Positions 44,104 through 53,229 of a stretch of 64,000 bases of DNA are shown one piece after another. Location: positions 62,001-126,000 of the forward strand of contig NZ_QFWJ01000005.1 in assembly GCF_003336805.1 (NCBI RefSeq), in the 5' to 3' direction. The position numbers and the translations under genes were made by a program. Below the pieces are notes generated by a model, which did not search any database, was not told the origin of the DNA, and saw only the letters and a program-made list of their open reading frames with translations. This DNA is from Marinospirillum perlucidum (GTDB lineage Bacteria > Pseudomonadota > Gammaproteobacteria > Pseudomonadales > Halomonadaceae). Numbering within the stretch: position 1 is the first letter of the stretch; every line of letters starts with the position of its first letter.

Positions 44104-44120
44104 TAGCAGCTTGAAAAATC

Positions 44121-44151
44121 CTTTTTATATTCCTTTTTGAAATATAAAAAG
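44121..44151 (+). repeat. AT-rich hairpin after hupV
   Basis: CTTTTTATAT pairs with ATATAAAAAG around an 11-base loop; a T-rich stretch follows at 44161-44172. It may be a weak terminator of hupTUV or part of the promoter of the DUF934-cysH operon; the sequence does not decide. Confidence 0.45.
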
Positions 44152-44227
44152 CTCTAGTTAGTATTTTTTGTTTCTCCTTCTTGCCGTTAGACTGCCTGAC
44201 TAAGTCAAGATGATAGAGGAGAGGCTC

Positions 44228-44728
44228 ATGCCCCTGTTAGTCAACCGTCAAGCCGTGGAAAAGGATCCCTGGCAGTTTATCTACCCGGATGCAGAAACCG
44301 GCGAACTGCCTGCTGATGCCTGGCCGCAAGCGGCTGTGTTGCCCGCCAGCCATCTGGCTGAACTGGAAGTGGCCCAACTGGCCGAAGAAAGAGCCCTGGG
44401 TGCCTGGCTGACCACCGAAGAAGAAGTGGATCTGCTACTGCCCTGGGTCGAGCAACTGGAACTGGTGGCCATTGAATTCCCGGTATTCCGTGACGGTCGC
44501 GGTTTCAGTCAGGCTCGCCTTTTGCGTCGGGCCGGTTTTAAAGGCGAACTGCGGGCACGTGGTGATGTGGCTCGTGACCGCCTGGCCTACATGGAGCGTT
44601 GCGGTTTTGATGCCTTTGATATTCCTGCCGAACGTTTTGATGCTACGGATCTGGGTGCTTTCACAGAAATCAGTGTGCACTACCAACCAGGCGTGAAGCG
44701 CGTCGGGGAGGAAGGTCATGTCTCTTGA
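44228..44728 (+). CDS. DUF934 family protein of sulfate assimilation
   Basis: This 166-residue protein is of the DUF934 family, which sits next to cysI or cysH in many proteobacteria; its biochemical role is not established. Typical parts are the WLTTEEEVDLLLPW segment, then VAIEFPVFRDGRGFSQARLLR, GELRARGDVARDRLAYMERCGFDAF and the C-terminal YQPGVKR. ATG 44228 is preceded by GAGGAGAGG; an earlier ATG at 44210 is in frame. It overlaps cysH by 11 bases. Confidence 0.9.
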   Translation: MPLLVNRQAVEKDPWQFIYPDAETGELPADAWPQAAVLPASHLAELEVAQLAEERALGAWLTTEEEVDLLLPWVEQLELVAIEFPVFRDGRGFSQARLLRRAGFKGELRARGDVARDRLAYMERCGFDAFDIPAERFDATDLGAFTEISVHYQPGVKRVGEEGHVS

Positions 44729-45455
44729 TGCCTATCTGGAACCCGGCAGTCAGCCCCAGGTGGACCTGGATGCTGATCTCCAGGCCAAGCTGGATACCCT
44801 GGTGCAGCGTTTACAGCAGGCCCGGCAGGATTATGGTGAAGGCCTGACCTTTGCCAACAGTCTGGGTGCTGAAGATGCCCTCTTGACCGGAGTTCTGGCC
44901 AGCCATCAGCCGGAAATCGAACATTTTGTGCTGGATACCGGACGCCTGCCCGAAGAAACCCTGACCCTGCTGGATCAGGTGCGTCGTCGCTGGCCGCAAC
45001 TAACCCTGAAGGTTTACTATCCGCAGTCGCAAGAACTCCAGGCTTTTGTGGAAAAAGAAGGCGTCAATGCCTTTTATCTATCCCAGGAATTGCGCAAAGC
45101 CTGCTGTGGCGTGCGCAAGCTGGAACCCCTGAAGCGTGCCTTGCAGGGTAAAACAGCCTGGATTACCGGCTTACGTCGTGAACAGTCGGTTACCCGTGAT
45201 CAACTGGAATACAGCCAGTGGGATGAAGGCAATGGCCTGCAAAAGCTGAGCCCCTTGTATGACTGGAGTGAAGGAGAGGTTTGGCAGGCGATTCGTGGTC
45301 TCAAGTTGCCTTATAACCGACTGCACGATCAGGGTTACCCCAGCATTGGCTGTGCCCCCTGCACCCGTGCCGTTGCTGCCGGTGATGATCCGCGTTCCGG
45401 CCGCTGGTGGTGGGAAAACCCCGAAACCCGTGAATGCGGGCTGCATCAGCGTTAA
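44718..45455 (+). CDS. cysH: Assimilatory APS reductase (thioredoxin-dependent, iron-sulfur type)
   Basis: This 245-residue reductase makes sulfite from adenylyl sulfate. It has both the catalytic tail cysteine (ECGLHQR, Cys240) and the [4Fe-4S] cysteines: CC at 129-130 (RKACCGVRK) and CxxC at 212-215 (GCAPCTRA). That cluster motif marks APS reductase, in contrast to E. coli PAPS reductase. [10 protein letters not shown] is the nucleotide-binding arginine segment. This agrees with the lack of a functional APS kinase in CysN. It overlaps the DUF934 gene; cysG follows 35 bases later. Confidence 0.93.
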   Translation: MSLDAYLEPGSQPQVDLDADLQAKLDTLVQRLQQARQDYGEGLTFANSLGAEDALLTGVLASHQPEIEHFVLDTGRLPEETLTLLDQVRRRWPQLTLKVYYPQSQELQAFVEKEGVNAFYLSQELRKACCGVRKLEPLKRALQGKTAWITGLRREQSVTRDQLEYSQWDEGNGLQKLSPLYDWSEGEVWQAIRGLKLPYNRLHDQGYPSIGCAPCTRAVAAGDDPRSGRWWWENPETRECGLHQR

Positions 45456-45490
45456 GGATCGATTGCTTTTCTGTTGAGCCGAGGTGTGTC

Positions 45491-46879
45491 TTGGACTATT
45501 TGCCTTTATTTTTCCGCTTGCAGGGGCGTTCCCTGCTTCTGATTGGCGGTGGTGAAGTGGCTTTACGCAAGGCTCGCCTGCTGGTTCGTGCCGGTGCCCG
45601 GGTCGAAGTGGTGGCGCATGAGCTGCACCCGGAGCTGCAACAGCTGCTGGATGATCATCAGGGGCAGTGGCTGGCCCGGGAATTCCTTAGTGAGCACCTG
45701 GATGGCCAGGCACTGGTAATCGCTGCCACCGATGATCGCACTTTCAACCGTCGGGTTTACGAGGAAGCAGTCGCTCGCCAACTGGCCATTAATGTCGTCG
45801 ATGACCCGGCACTCTGCACCTTTGTCTTTCCCGCCATTCTTGATCGTTCCCCGCTGGTCATCGGTATCTCCTCTAGCGGCAAGGCACCGGTGCTGGCGCG
45901 CCTGCTCAGGGCCAAACTGGAAACCTGGATTCCCAGCCGCTACAGCGATTTGGGGCAATTGGCCGGACGTTTTCGTGAAGCCGTCAAGCAGCGCTTCGGT
46001 TCGATCAATCGCCGACGTAAGTTTTGGGAAGACACTTTTAGCGGCACGATTGCCGAAAGAGTTTTTTCCGGGCAGATGCAGGAAGCGGAAAAACTCCTCC
46101 AGGAACAGCTGGACAAAGCAGATGAAGAAACCGGCGTGGGTGAGGTCTATCTGGTTGGTGCTGGCCCCGGTGATCCCGAACTCCTGACCTTCAAAGCCCT
46201 GCGCCTGATGCAGCAGGCCGATGTGGTCCTCTATGATCGCCTGGTTTCCGCCGAGGTGCTGGATCTCTGCCGCCGGGATGCCGAGATGATCTATGTGGGC
46301 AAAAAACGCGATCATCACAGTCTGCCCCAGGAAGGCATTAATCGTCTTCTGGTAGATAAGGCACGCGCCGGCCACCGGGTCGTGCGTCTCAAGGGAGGCG
46401 ACCCCTTTGTTTTTGGGCGTGGTGGCGAAGAGCTGGAAGAATTGAAGGGAGCCGGTATTCCCTTCCAGGTGGTGCCGGGTATCACTGCCGCCAATGCCTG
46501 TTCTGCCTATGCCGGTATTCCCCTCACGCATCGTGATTATGCTCAGTCCGTCAAACTGGTGACCGGTCAGCTTAAAAACCGTACCAGCGAGCTTAATTTC
46601 GAGGAGATGGCGGACCCCAACCAGACCCTGGTTTTTTATATGGGGTTGCACACCCTGGAGCTGATCGTTCAGGGTCTTTTGGAAAAGGGCAAGCCAGCAA
46701 CCACTCGAATTGCCCTGGTCTCTCAGGGGAGTACGCCCCAGCAGCGAGTGATTACCGGCACCCTGGAAACCATCGTGGCCCAACAGCAAGAGGCGCAGCT
46801 GCCTGCTCCAGCCCTGATAATCGTGGGTGAAGTGGTGGAGTTGCAGCCCAGGTTGGCCTGGTTTAATACAAACTATTAG
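45491..46879 (+). CDS. cysG: Siroheme synthase CysG (TTG start)
   Basis: This trifunctional enzyme makes siroheme, the cofactor of CysI, from uroporphyrinogen III. The start is TTG 45491, chosen because GAGGTG lies 5-10 bases upstream and the resulting N-terminus (M)[12 protein letters not shown] aligns with E. coli CysG MDHLPIF; the frame is open further back into cysH. It has 462 residues. The N-terminal dehydrogenase/ferrochelatase domain has [16 protein letters not shown] and [15 protein letters not shown]. The C-terminal methyltransferase domain begins about residue 215 with [19 protein letters not shown] and has [18 protein letters not shown] and VVPGITAA. Confidence 0.93.
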   Translation: MDYLPLFFRLQGRSLLLIGGGEVALRKARLLVRAGARVEVVAHELHPELQQLLDDHQGQWLAREFLSEHLDGQALVIAATDDRTFNRRVYEEAVARQLAINVVDDPALCTFVFPAILDRSPLVIGISSSGKAPVLARLLRAKLETWIPSRYSDLGQLAGRFREAVKQRFGSINRRRKFWEDTFSGTIAERVFSGQMQEAEKLLQEQLDKADEETGVGEVYLVGAGPGDPELLTFKALRLMQQADVVLYDRLVSAEVLDLCRRDAEMIYVGKKRDHHSLPQEGINRLLVDKARAGHRVVRLKGGDPFVFGRGGEELEELKGAGIPFQVVPGITAANACSAYAGIPLTHRDYAQSVKLVTGQLKNRTSELNFEEMADPNQTLVFYMGLHTLELIVQGLLEKGKPATTRIALVSQGSTPQQRVITGTLETIVAQQQEAQLPAPALIIVGEVVELQPRLAWFNTNY

Positions 46880-46933
46880 ACTTATTGGTCTTTTTTATCA
46901 GTTATTTGCTTGTCAGCCCTCTGAGTTAACTAT

Positions 46934-46963
46934 ACCATTCAGTTACTAACTATACTGATTGGT
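46934..46963. promoter_or_regulatory. Palindromic operator candidate for the TetR regulator
   Basis: ACCATTCAGT (46934) and ACTGATTGGT (to 46963) form an inverted repeat with 9 of 10 positions paired and a 10-base centre containing TACTAACTAT. It lies 17 bases before the TetR start, where an autoregulatory operator is expected. Confidence 0.62.
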
Positions 46964-46980
46964 CTATTTTTGAGGTGGTC

Positions 46981-47541
46981 ATGACTGATAAACCAAGGCG
47001 GCGTAATAATTCCCGCGGTGCAATTCTCGATGCAGCCCAGCGGGTCGCTGTTAACAAGGGTGCCAATAAGGTCAGCCTGGATTCTGTCGCCAAGGAGGCA
47101 GGCCTCACCAAGGGTGGTGTTCTTTACAACTTCTCCGGTAAAGATGCCTTGATGACGGCCCTGCTGGAACGCCTTGTCGATACCTACAAGCCGCTGGTAG
47201 AGACTCGTCGCGAAGAGCTGGCCGGTGAAAAAAATGCCACCCTACGCTCGGTGATCCAGGTGATTCAGCAGCTTCAGCAACTGGATCACAATATTCCCAT
47301 GGCCATCCTGGCTGCCGGAGCTGAAAATCTCGATCTCTTGCAGCCCCTGCGTGCGGAAATGGCGCGTCGTCAGCAGCAGATCCGTGATGAAGCCGAAGAT
47401 CCGGATCAGGCCTCGTTAATCTGGGCCGCTGGCGAAGGCATGATGCTAATGGATATGCTGGGTCTCTTGCCCTTTGACGAGGAAAAAAGACAACAGCTAT
47501 TTCAACGCCTGGATGAAGCTGCCGAAGGCGTGCGCCCATGA
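46981..47541 (+). CDS. TetR-family repressor of the RND efflux operon
   Basis: This 186-residue regulator has an N-terminal TetR HTH (AILDAAQRVAVNKGANKVSLDSVAKEAGLTKGGVLYNFSGKDAL, about 13-56) and a helical ligand domain with a methionine-rich segment (GEGMMLMDMLGLLP). ATG 46981 has GAGGTGG upstream, at good spacing. It overlaps the next gene (membrane-fusion protein) by 4 bases, so it probably represses its own operon. Confidence 0.92.
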   Translation: MTDKPRRRNNSRGAILDAAQRVAVNKGANKVSLDSVAKEAGLTKGGVLYNFSGKDALMTALLERLVDTYKPLVETRREELAGEKNATLRSVIQVIQQLQQLDHNIPMAILAAGAENLDLLQPLRAEMARRQQQIRDEAEDPDQASLIWAAGEGMMLMDMLGLLPFDEEKRQQLFQRLDEAAEGVRP

Positions 47542-48593
47542 AAAGGCAACTGCTGCTTGTTGGCCTCCTTTTTCTCGGAGCCAGCCTTCTGGCCCCGAAT
47601 CTGGTTGCCGAAAATAACACCTCCCTGACCAGCGTGAGGGTGGAAACCCTGGGTGATCATCGCTCTACAGCCAGTCGTCGCTTTGTCGGGCGAATTGATG
47701 CCGTCAGTAGCGTTGATCTTTCTTTTCAGGTCGGGGGACAGCTCCTGAGTTTACCGGTTCGTCAGGGTAGCCAGGTGGAAACAGGCAGCCTCTTGGCGCA
47801 ATTGGACCCGACCAATTTCCAACTGGCGGTGGAGGAAGCTAAGGTTCGACTGAATCAGGCGGAAAGAGACCTGAGGCGCAAGCAGACGCTGCTGGAGAAT
47901 AATTCGGTTTCTCCTGCGGTGGTTGATGAAGCCAGGGATCAATTACGCCTGGCTGAACTGGGCTTGAATGCCGCCAGACGTAATCTCTCCTTTACTCGCA
48001 TAGAAGCCCCGTTTAATGCCCTGATTACCCGACGCCTGGTTGACCCCTATGTCAATTTGTCCGCTGGCACTCCGGTGGTTCGCATTCAGGATGTTACCGA
48101 GCTGCGGGTTCATATCAGTGTGCCCGAAGACCTGGTGCGCAAGGTGAATACGCCGGATCAGGTAGCCGCCGAATTGCTGCTGCCCGGTCGCGAGGAGCAG
48201 CCGCTAGCCCTTGAATACCGTGAACATGCCACCGAGCCGGATCGAGTCGTTCAGACTTACCAGGTGACCTTTGGTTTTCAGCCGCCTGAGGGCATGAATC
48301 TGCTACCCGGCATGACCGCTACCGTGAGAGTCACCCCGACTTCTGAAGAAGCCCTGCATCCGCATCTGGATCTTCCCGCCAGTGCCATTAACGCTTCCAG
48401 TGACGGCACCTTTTTTGTCTGGGTTTTCCAGCCACAAAGCGGCACCGTGGAAAAGCGCCAAGTGGAGGTCGGCCGTCTGGCCGGTGATCGTATCGAAATA
48501 CTAGCCGGTGCCGAGGCAGGCGAGCAGGTGGTTACCGCCGGAGGCACTCATCTGCATCCGGGCATGCGTGTCCGCCCCTTCAGTCAGTTTTAA
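47538..48593 (+). CDS. RND efflux periplasmic adaptor (membrane-fusion protein)
   Basis: This 351-residue periplasmic adaptor has a signal peptide (LLLVGLLFLGASLLAPNLVA). The core shows FVGRIDAVSSVDLSFQVGGQL, then the lipoyl/hairpin segment (VRQGSQVETGSLLAQLDPTNFQLAVEEA), a coiled coil, the second lipoyl half FTRIEAPFNALITRRLVDPY, and a C-terminal barrel and MP domain (ILAGAEAGEQVVTAGGTHLHPGM). The substrate is unknown. The pump gene follows after 10 bases. Confidence 0.93.
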   Translation: MKRQLLLVGLLFLGASLLAPNLVAENNTSLTSVRVETLGDHRSTASRRFVGRIDAVSSVDLSFQVGGQLLSLPVRQGSQVETGSLLAQLDPTNFQLAVEEAKVRLNQAERDLRRKQTLLENNSVSPAVVDEARDQLRLAELGLNAARRNLSFTRIEAPFNALITRRLVDPYVNLSAGTPVVRIQDVTELRVHISVPEDLVRKVNTPDQVAAELLLPGREEQPLALEYREHATEPDRVVQTYQVTFGFQPPEGMNLLPGMTATVRVTPTSEEALHPHLDLPASAINASSDGTFFVWVFQPQSGTVEKRQVEVGRLAGDRIEILAGAEAGEQVVTAGGTHLHPGMRVRPFSQF

Positions 48594-48603
48594 GGATAAC
48601 CTC

Positions 48604-51600
48604 ATGAATGCTGCGCACTGGTCGATTGAACGGCCTATCAACACCTGGCTGTTGATTCTTCTGTGCTTTTTGGGGGGGATCTGGGCCCTGATGACGCTGG
48701 GTCGTCTGGAAGATCCGGCCTTTACCATCAAGCAGGCTCTGGTGATCACCCCCTATCCGGGGGCCACTGCCACGGAAGTGGAAGAGGAGGTCACCGAGCA
48801 GATGGAATCGGCCATCCAACAGCTTTCCCAGCTGGATCTGATTGAATCCCGCTCTTTGCCGGGGCTGTCGGAAATCACTGTGGAAATCAAGGATACCTAC
48901 CAGGGGGATGCCATTCCCCAGATCTGGGATGAATTGCGTCGCAAGGTCAATGATGCCCAATTGCAATTGCCACCGGGCAGCGGCTCTTCACGGGTGGTGG
49001 ATGACTTTGGTGACGTTTTCGGGATTTTCTATGCGGTCACTGCAGAAGGCTACAGTGACGATGAAATTCGTGAGCTGTCACGTTTTCTACGCCGTGAACT
49101 GCTGACGGTACCCGGAGTGGCCAAGGTTTCCACTCGGGGGGAACCCCAGGAAAGCATCTACATCGAAGTTTCCCACGAAAAGCTGGCGCGTTTGGGGTTA
49201 CCCATTGAACAGCTGCTCAATACCCTGCAACTGGAAAACTCGGTGGAGCAGGGCGGCGAAATCAGGGTTGAAGACCAGAGTATCCGCATTGTGCCCCGGC
49301 CGGGGCTGGATTCGCTGGCCAGCCTGGAAGCCCTGCGCGTGGGGCAGGTGGGCACCACCGAGCAAATCAGCCTGATCGATATTGCCGAGATCAAACGCCA
49401 GCGCCAGGAAATTCCCGACGAGGTGATTCGCTTCGATGGCGAGGCCGCTTTTACCCTGGCGATTGCCGGGGTGGCTGATACGAATATCGTCAAGGTGGGC
49501 GAGGCCGTGGATGCCCATCTGGCCTCGCTGGAAAGTCAGATCCCGCTGGGCGTCACCCTCCATCCGATTTATGAACAGCACCGGGTGGTGGATGAAGCCA
49601 TAGACAGCTTTATGATTAACCTGGCGCTTTCGGTCGCTATCGTGATCGGGGTGCTGTGTATTTTCATGGGCTGGCGGGTTGGCCTGGTGGTGGGTGCCAC
49701 CCTGTTTCTAACCGTTATGGGGACGCTGTTTTTCATGCGTATCTTCCATATCGAGATGGAACGCATCTCCCTGGGGGCCCTGATCATTGCCATGGGGATG
49801 CTGGTGGATAATGCCATCGTTGTCGCCGAAGGCATGTTGATCAACATGCAAAAACGCCTGGGTTCGCTGGCCGCCGCTGAAGATGCGGTCTCCCGTACCC
49901 AGTTGCCGCTTTTGGGGGCAACGGTAATCGGGATTATGGCCTTTGCCGGTATCGGTCTTTCCCCGGATGCCACCGGTGAGTTTTTGTTTTCTCTCTTTGC
50001 CGTAATCGGCATTTCCCTGCTGCTAAGCTGGGTGCTGGCTGTCACTGTGACCCCCTTGCTGGGGCATTATCTGTTCCGGGCCAGTGCCTCTGGCGACACG
50101 ACTGAAATCTATTCCGGGCGTATCTATGCCTTTTATTTGCAGAGTCTTAAAAAAGCACTCAAGCACCGTGGACTGACACTCACCTGCCTGCTATTGCTGA
50201 CTCTGGGTAGCTACGCCGGTTTTGGTTGGGTCAAACAGGCTTTCTTTCCCGCCTCCAATACGCCACTTTTTTATATTAATTACCACCTGCCCCAGGGCAC
50301 GGATATTCGTGCCACGGCCCGGGATATCGAGGCAATTGAGCAGGAGGTAATGGCGGCGGAAGGTGTGGTTAGTGTGGCCAGCTTTATCGGCCAGGGGGCC
50401 AGCCGTTTTATGCTGACCTACGATCCCCGCCAACCGGACCCTTCCTATGCCCAACTGATTGTGCGTGTGGAAAGTCTGGATCAGATTCCCGTGCTGACTC
50501 AGCAGCTGCGCCAGGATCTGGGGCGCGAGTACCCTCAGGCTCGCATCTATACCCAGCGACTGGAATTCGGCCCCGGTGGCGGGGCCAAGCTGCAGGCGCG
50601 TTTTTCCGGATCCGATGCCGAAACCCTGCGCCATCTGGGCCAGCAAGCCATGCAAATCCTGCGCGATAATTCGGACATCCGCGATGTGCGCCACAACTGG
50701 GGTGAAAGAGAGCTGACCCTGTCACCGCTTTTTAATGAAGAAAGAGCAAGATACGCCGGAATCAGTCGCCATGATCTGGCCGAAGCCCTGGAATATTCGA
50801 CCACCGGGGTCAAGGCCGGTATCTATCGTGAAGGGGTGGAGCAGCTGCCGATTATTGCCCGGCCTCCCGAAGAAGAGCGCCTGAAGCCCGAGCGCCTGAG
50901 GGATCGCCTGATTTGGAGTAGTGTGGAAAGGGCCTATGTGCCCCTGACTCAGGTGGTTTCCGATTTTGAACTGGTGGCCGAAGAAGCCCGTATTCATCGA
51001 CGCAATCGGGTCAGAACCCTGACAGTGGAAGCCGAGCCTCGGCCGGGCGTAACCGCCGCAGAAGCCTTGTCTCAGGTACGCAGTTCAATCGAGGCGCTGG
51101 AATTACCGCCCGGCTATGCTCTGGAGTGGGGAGGTGAATATGAAAACTCCTCGGAAGCCCAGGCTTCTCTGGCGCAGCAGCTGCCCTTGAGTTTTCTGGT
51201 GATGCTGGTGGTGTCGGTGCTCCTGTTCGGGCGTCTGAAGCAGCCTCTGGTGGTGTGGCTGGTGGTGCCCATGTCGGCCACCGGCGTGGTTTTGGGGCTT
51301 TTGCTCAGTGGTCTGCCGTTCAGTTTTACTGCGCTACTGGGCTTTTTGAGTCTGTCAGGTATGCTGATGAAGAATGCAATCGTGCTGGTGGATGAAATCG
51401 ACTTTCAGTTGACTCAGGTCAGGGATCAGCGTCAAGCCTTGCTGGAAGCCAGTGTCAGCCGCTTGCGCCCGGTTTTCCTGGCAGCAGGTACCACGATTCT
51501 GGGTATGCTACCCTTACTCTTTGATGCATTTTTTGCCAGTATGTCAGTCACCATCATGGGCGGGCTGGCTTTTGCGACCCTGCTGACACTGATCGCTGTG

Positions 51601-51648
51601 CCGCTACTTTATGATGGGCTGCTACTCAGGAATAAAAAAACGCCTTAG
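48604..51648 (+). CDS. RND-family efflux pump (inner membrane)
   Basis: This 1014-residue RND transporter has twelve membrane spans and two large periplasmic loops. The N-terminus MNAAHWSIERPINTWLLILL is typical; the porter-domain motif PYPGATATEVEEEVTEQME follows. In TM4, GMLVDNAIVVAEGM has Asp-Asn in place of the Asp-Asp pair seen in AcrB, as in many uncharacterised RND pumps. The second half has LLGFLSLSGMLMKNAIVLVDEID. ATG 48604 is chosen, because the open frame before it reads through the end of the adaptor gene. An outer-membrane channel gene is not adjacent. Confidence 0.94.
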   Translation: MNAAHWSIERPINTWLLILLCFLGGIWALMTLGRLEDPAFTIKQALVITPYPGATATEVEEEVTEQMESAIQQLSQLDLIESRSLPGLSEITVEIKDTYQGDAIPQIWDELRRKVNDAQLQLPPGSGSSRVVDDFGDVFGIFYAVTAEGYSDDEIRELSRFLRRELLTVPGVAKVSTRGEPQESIYIEVSHEKLARLGLPIEQLLNTLQLENSVEQGGEIRVEDQSIRIVPRPGLDSLASLEALRVGQVGTTEQISLIDIAEIKRQRQEIPDEVIRFDGEAAFTLAIAGVADTNIVKVGEAVDAHLASLESQIPLGVTLHPIYEQHRVVDEAIDSFMINLALSVAIVIGVLCIFMGWRVGLVVGATLFLTVMGTLFFMRIFHIEMERISLGALIIAMGMLVDNAIVVAEGMLINMQKRLGSLAAAEDAVSRTQLPLLGATVIGIMAFAGIGLSPDATGEFLFSLFAVIGISLLLSWVLAVTVTPLLGHYLFRASASGDTTEIYSGRIYAFYLQSLKKALKHRGLTLTCLLLLTLGSYAGFGWVKQAFFPASNTPLFYINYHLPQGTDIRATARDIEAIEQEVMAAEGVVSVASFIGQGASRFMLTYDPRQPDPSYAQLIVRVESLDQIPVLTQQLRQDLGREYPQARIYTQRLEFGPGGGAKLQARFSGSDAETLRHLGQQAMQILRDNSDIRDVRHNWGERELTLSPLFNEERARYAGISRHDLAEALEYSTTGVKAGIYREGVEQLPIIARPPEEERLKPERLRDRLIWSSVERAYVPLTQVVSDFELVAEEARIHRRNRVRTLTVEAEPRPGVTAAEALSQVRSSIEALELPPGYALEWGGEYENSSEAQASLAQQLPLSFLVMLVVSVLLFGRLKQPLVVWLVVPMSATGVVLGLLLSGLPFSFTALLGFLSLSGMLMKNAIVLVDEIDFQLTQVRDQRQALLEASVSRLRPVFLAAGTTILGMLPLLFDAFFASMSVTIMGGLAFATLLTLIAVPLLYDGLLLRNKKTP

Positions 51649-51662
51649 GATCTAGAAGAACA

Positions 51663-53216
51663 ATGAATAGCTTGCAGGAAAGCAGTTGGCTAGTAAAAAA
51701 CAAAAGTGGATTCCAGGCTTTGGAAAAACGCCTTCTCAAGGTGTTCCAGCAGCTCACCGAGGAAGACCGCCAGGTGCAGGAAAAACTCTACCTGGATGCC
51801 TTTGACTGGAATCTCTGGCGTAAATCCCTGCAGCTGGTTTTTCTGGCTCCCGAGGGGGATCAGGGTGCACGCCTGGAGCTGCAAAAACTGGATGGTGAGC
51901 TGCTGGAAACAGCCCCTGTTGCCGCCCGCAAGCCACCGGTTTTCTGGTGGGATCTGCAGGCCAGTCCGCTGCGCAAACTCCTGCAAAAGCACCTGGGTGT
52001 TTGTAGCCTCAAGGCCTGGGGTAAAGTCCAGGAAGATCGATGTCAGCTGGCCTGTCGCGATGAAGAAGGCAAGATACTGGTGCGTCTGCTCTGGGTCACT
52101 CAGGCTGCCTACCCTACCCATGCCGAAGAAACCCCACATCACTATCAGAATTACCTGACAATCCAGCCCCTGCGGGGTTATGAAGCAGCAGCCCGCAAAG
52201 TGGAAAAGTGCCTGGCGTCCTTTTTACAGGAGCCGCTGAAACCGGATAGCCCCGAACAATTGCTGCTTCTCTGTAAACTGGACCCGGCTGCAGAACTACT
52301 GCCCCAGCCCTTGCCACTGGACCCGCAAGCAGCCACCGAAACCGCCTTGCGCCAGGCAGCCAGTCTGTTATTTGCCCAGGTACGCCGTTATGAAGCTGGC
52401 CTGGTGGCCGATCTGGATACTGAATATCTGCACCAATACCGGGTCAATCTACGTCGTATCCGCTCCATCTTCAGTCTGATGAAGGCCGCTTTACCGAGTG
52501 AAGTCTGGCTGGAGTTAAAAGAGCGGCTGGCACAGTTGGCCCGCACAACCAATCAACTTCGCGACCTGGATGTTTTTTTACTGGATCAACAGGCCTTTAT
52601 GGCGCTGCTGCCGGAAGCCTTTCGTCCGGGACTGCAGGAGCTTTTCGATCAGATCCTGGTAGAGCGAAACCAGGAGCAAAAGCTGCTGGCGCGGTATTTA
52701 CTCAGCGAAGACTACGAAAAAAACTGCCGCTGGCTGGATGCTTTCTTCAATCAACCGGCACTTCTGGAAACGCCACTGGCGACAACACCTGTTGCCCAAA
52801 CAGCCAGTCGTAAAATCTGGAAGCGTTACCGGCGAATCTGCCGGACCGCCGGTGAAATTACCGCAACCACACCGGATGAAGAGGTCCATGAGCTGCGAAT
52901 CGAATGCAAGAAGCTGCGCTACCTGCTGGATTTCTTTGCATCCCTCTATCCACCCGAGCAGGTGGCGCGCCACCTGAAAAGTCTCAAGCGGCTGCAAACG
53001 ATACTGGGCAACTTTAATGATCTGACCCAGCAGCAGGCTTTCCTGCTGGAGCGCCTGGAAAGGCAAACTTCCAGTGACCTGGATGCAGCCTTGCACGGGT
53101 TAATTACCCTGCTTTACCAGCAGCAACTCCAGGAAAGAGCCAAGGTGATGGCGGCTCTGGAGGCCTTTGCTGCGCCCCAGATGCAAGCCGACTTCAAAGC
53201 CAGTTATAAAGAATAA
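51663..53216 (+). CDS. CHAD-domain protein with derived CYTH-like N-terminus
   Basis: This 517-residue soluble protein is predicted to bind polyphosphate. The C-terminal CHAD domain (about 215-505) has its two basic histidine helices: LHQYRVNLRRIRSIFSLM and VHELRIECKKLRYLLDFF, plus TTNQLRDLDVFLLDQ and LGNFNDLTQQQAFL. The N-terminal 190 residues (KLYLDAFDWNLWRKSLQL) resemble a degenerate CYTH fold without the full ExExK motif. The next gene overlaps its last codons in spirit of one operon (13 bases apart) and encodes a ParA-like ATPase. A role at polyphosphate granules is known for some CHAD proteins; here it is an inference. Confidence 0.87.
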   Translation: MNSLQESSWLVKNKSGFQALEKRLLKVFQQLTEEDRQVQEKLYLDAFDWNLWRKSLQLVFLAPEGDQGARLELQKLDGELLETAPVAARKPPVFWWDLQASPLRKLLQKHLGVCSLKAWGKVQEDRCQLACRDEEGKILVRLLWVTQAAYPTHAEETPHHYQNYLTIQPLRGYEAAARKVEKCLASFLQEPLKPDSPEQLLLLCKLDPAAELLPQPLPLDPQAATETALRQAASLLFAQVRRYEAGLVADLDTEYLHQYRVNLRRIRSIFSLMKAALPSEVWLELKERLAQLARTTNQLRDLDVFLLDQQAFMALLPEAFRPGLQELFDQILVERNQEQKLLARYLLSEDYEKNCRWLDAFFNQPALLETPLATTPVAQTASRKIWKRYRRICRTAGEITATTPDEEVHELRIECKKLRYLLDFFASLYPPEQVARHLKSLKRLQTILGNFNDLTQQQAFLLERLERQTSSDLDAALHGLITLLYQQQLQERAKVMAALEAFAAPQMQADFKASYKE

Positions 53217-53229
53217 TGCGGAGACGAGT

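Noticed and set aside
45563-46789. 408-codon open frame on the minus strand opposite cysG
   Set aside because: Antisense shadow; no domains recognised.
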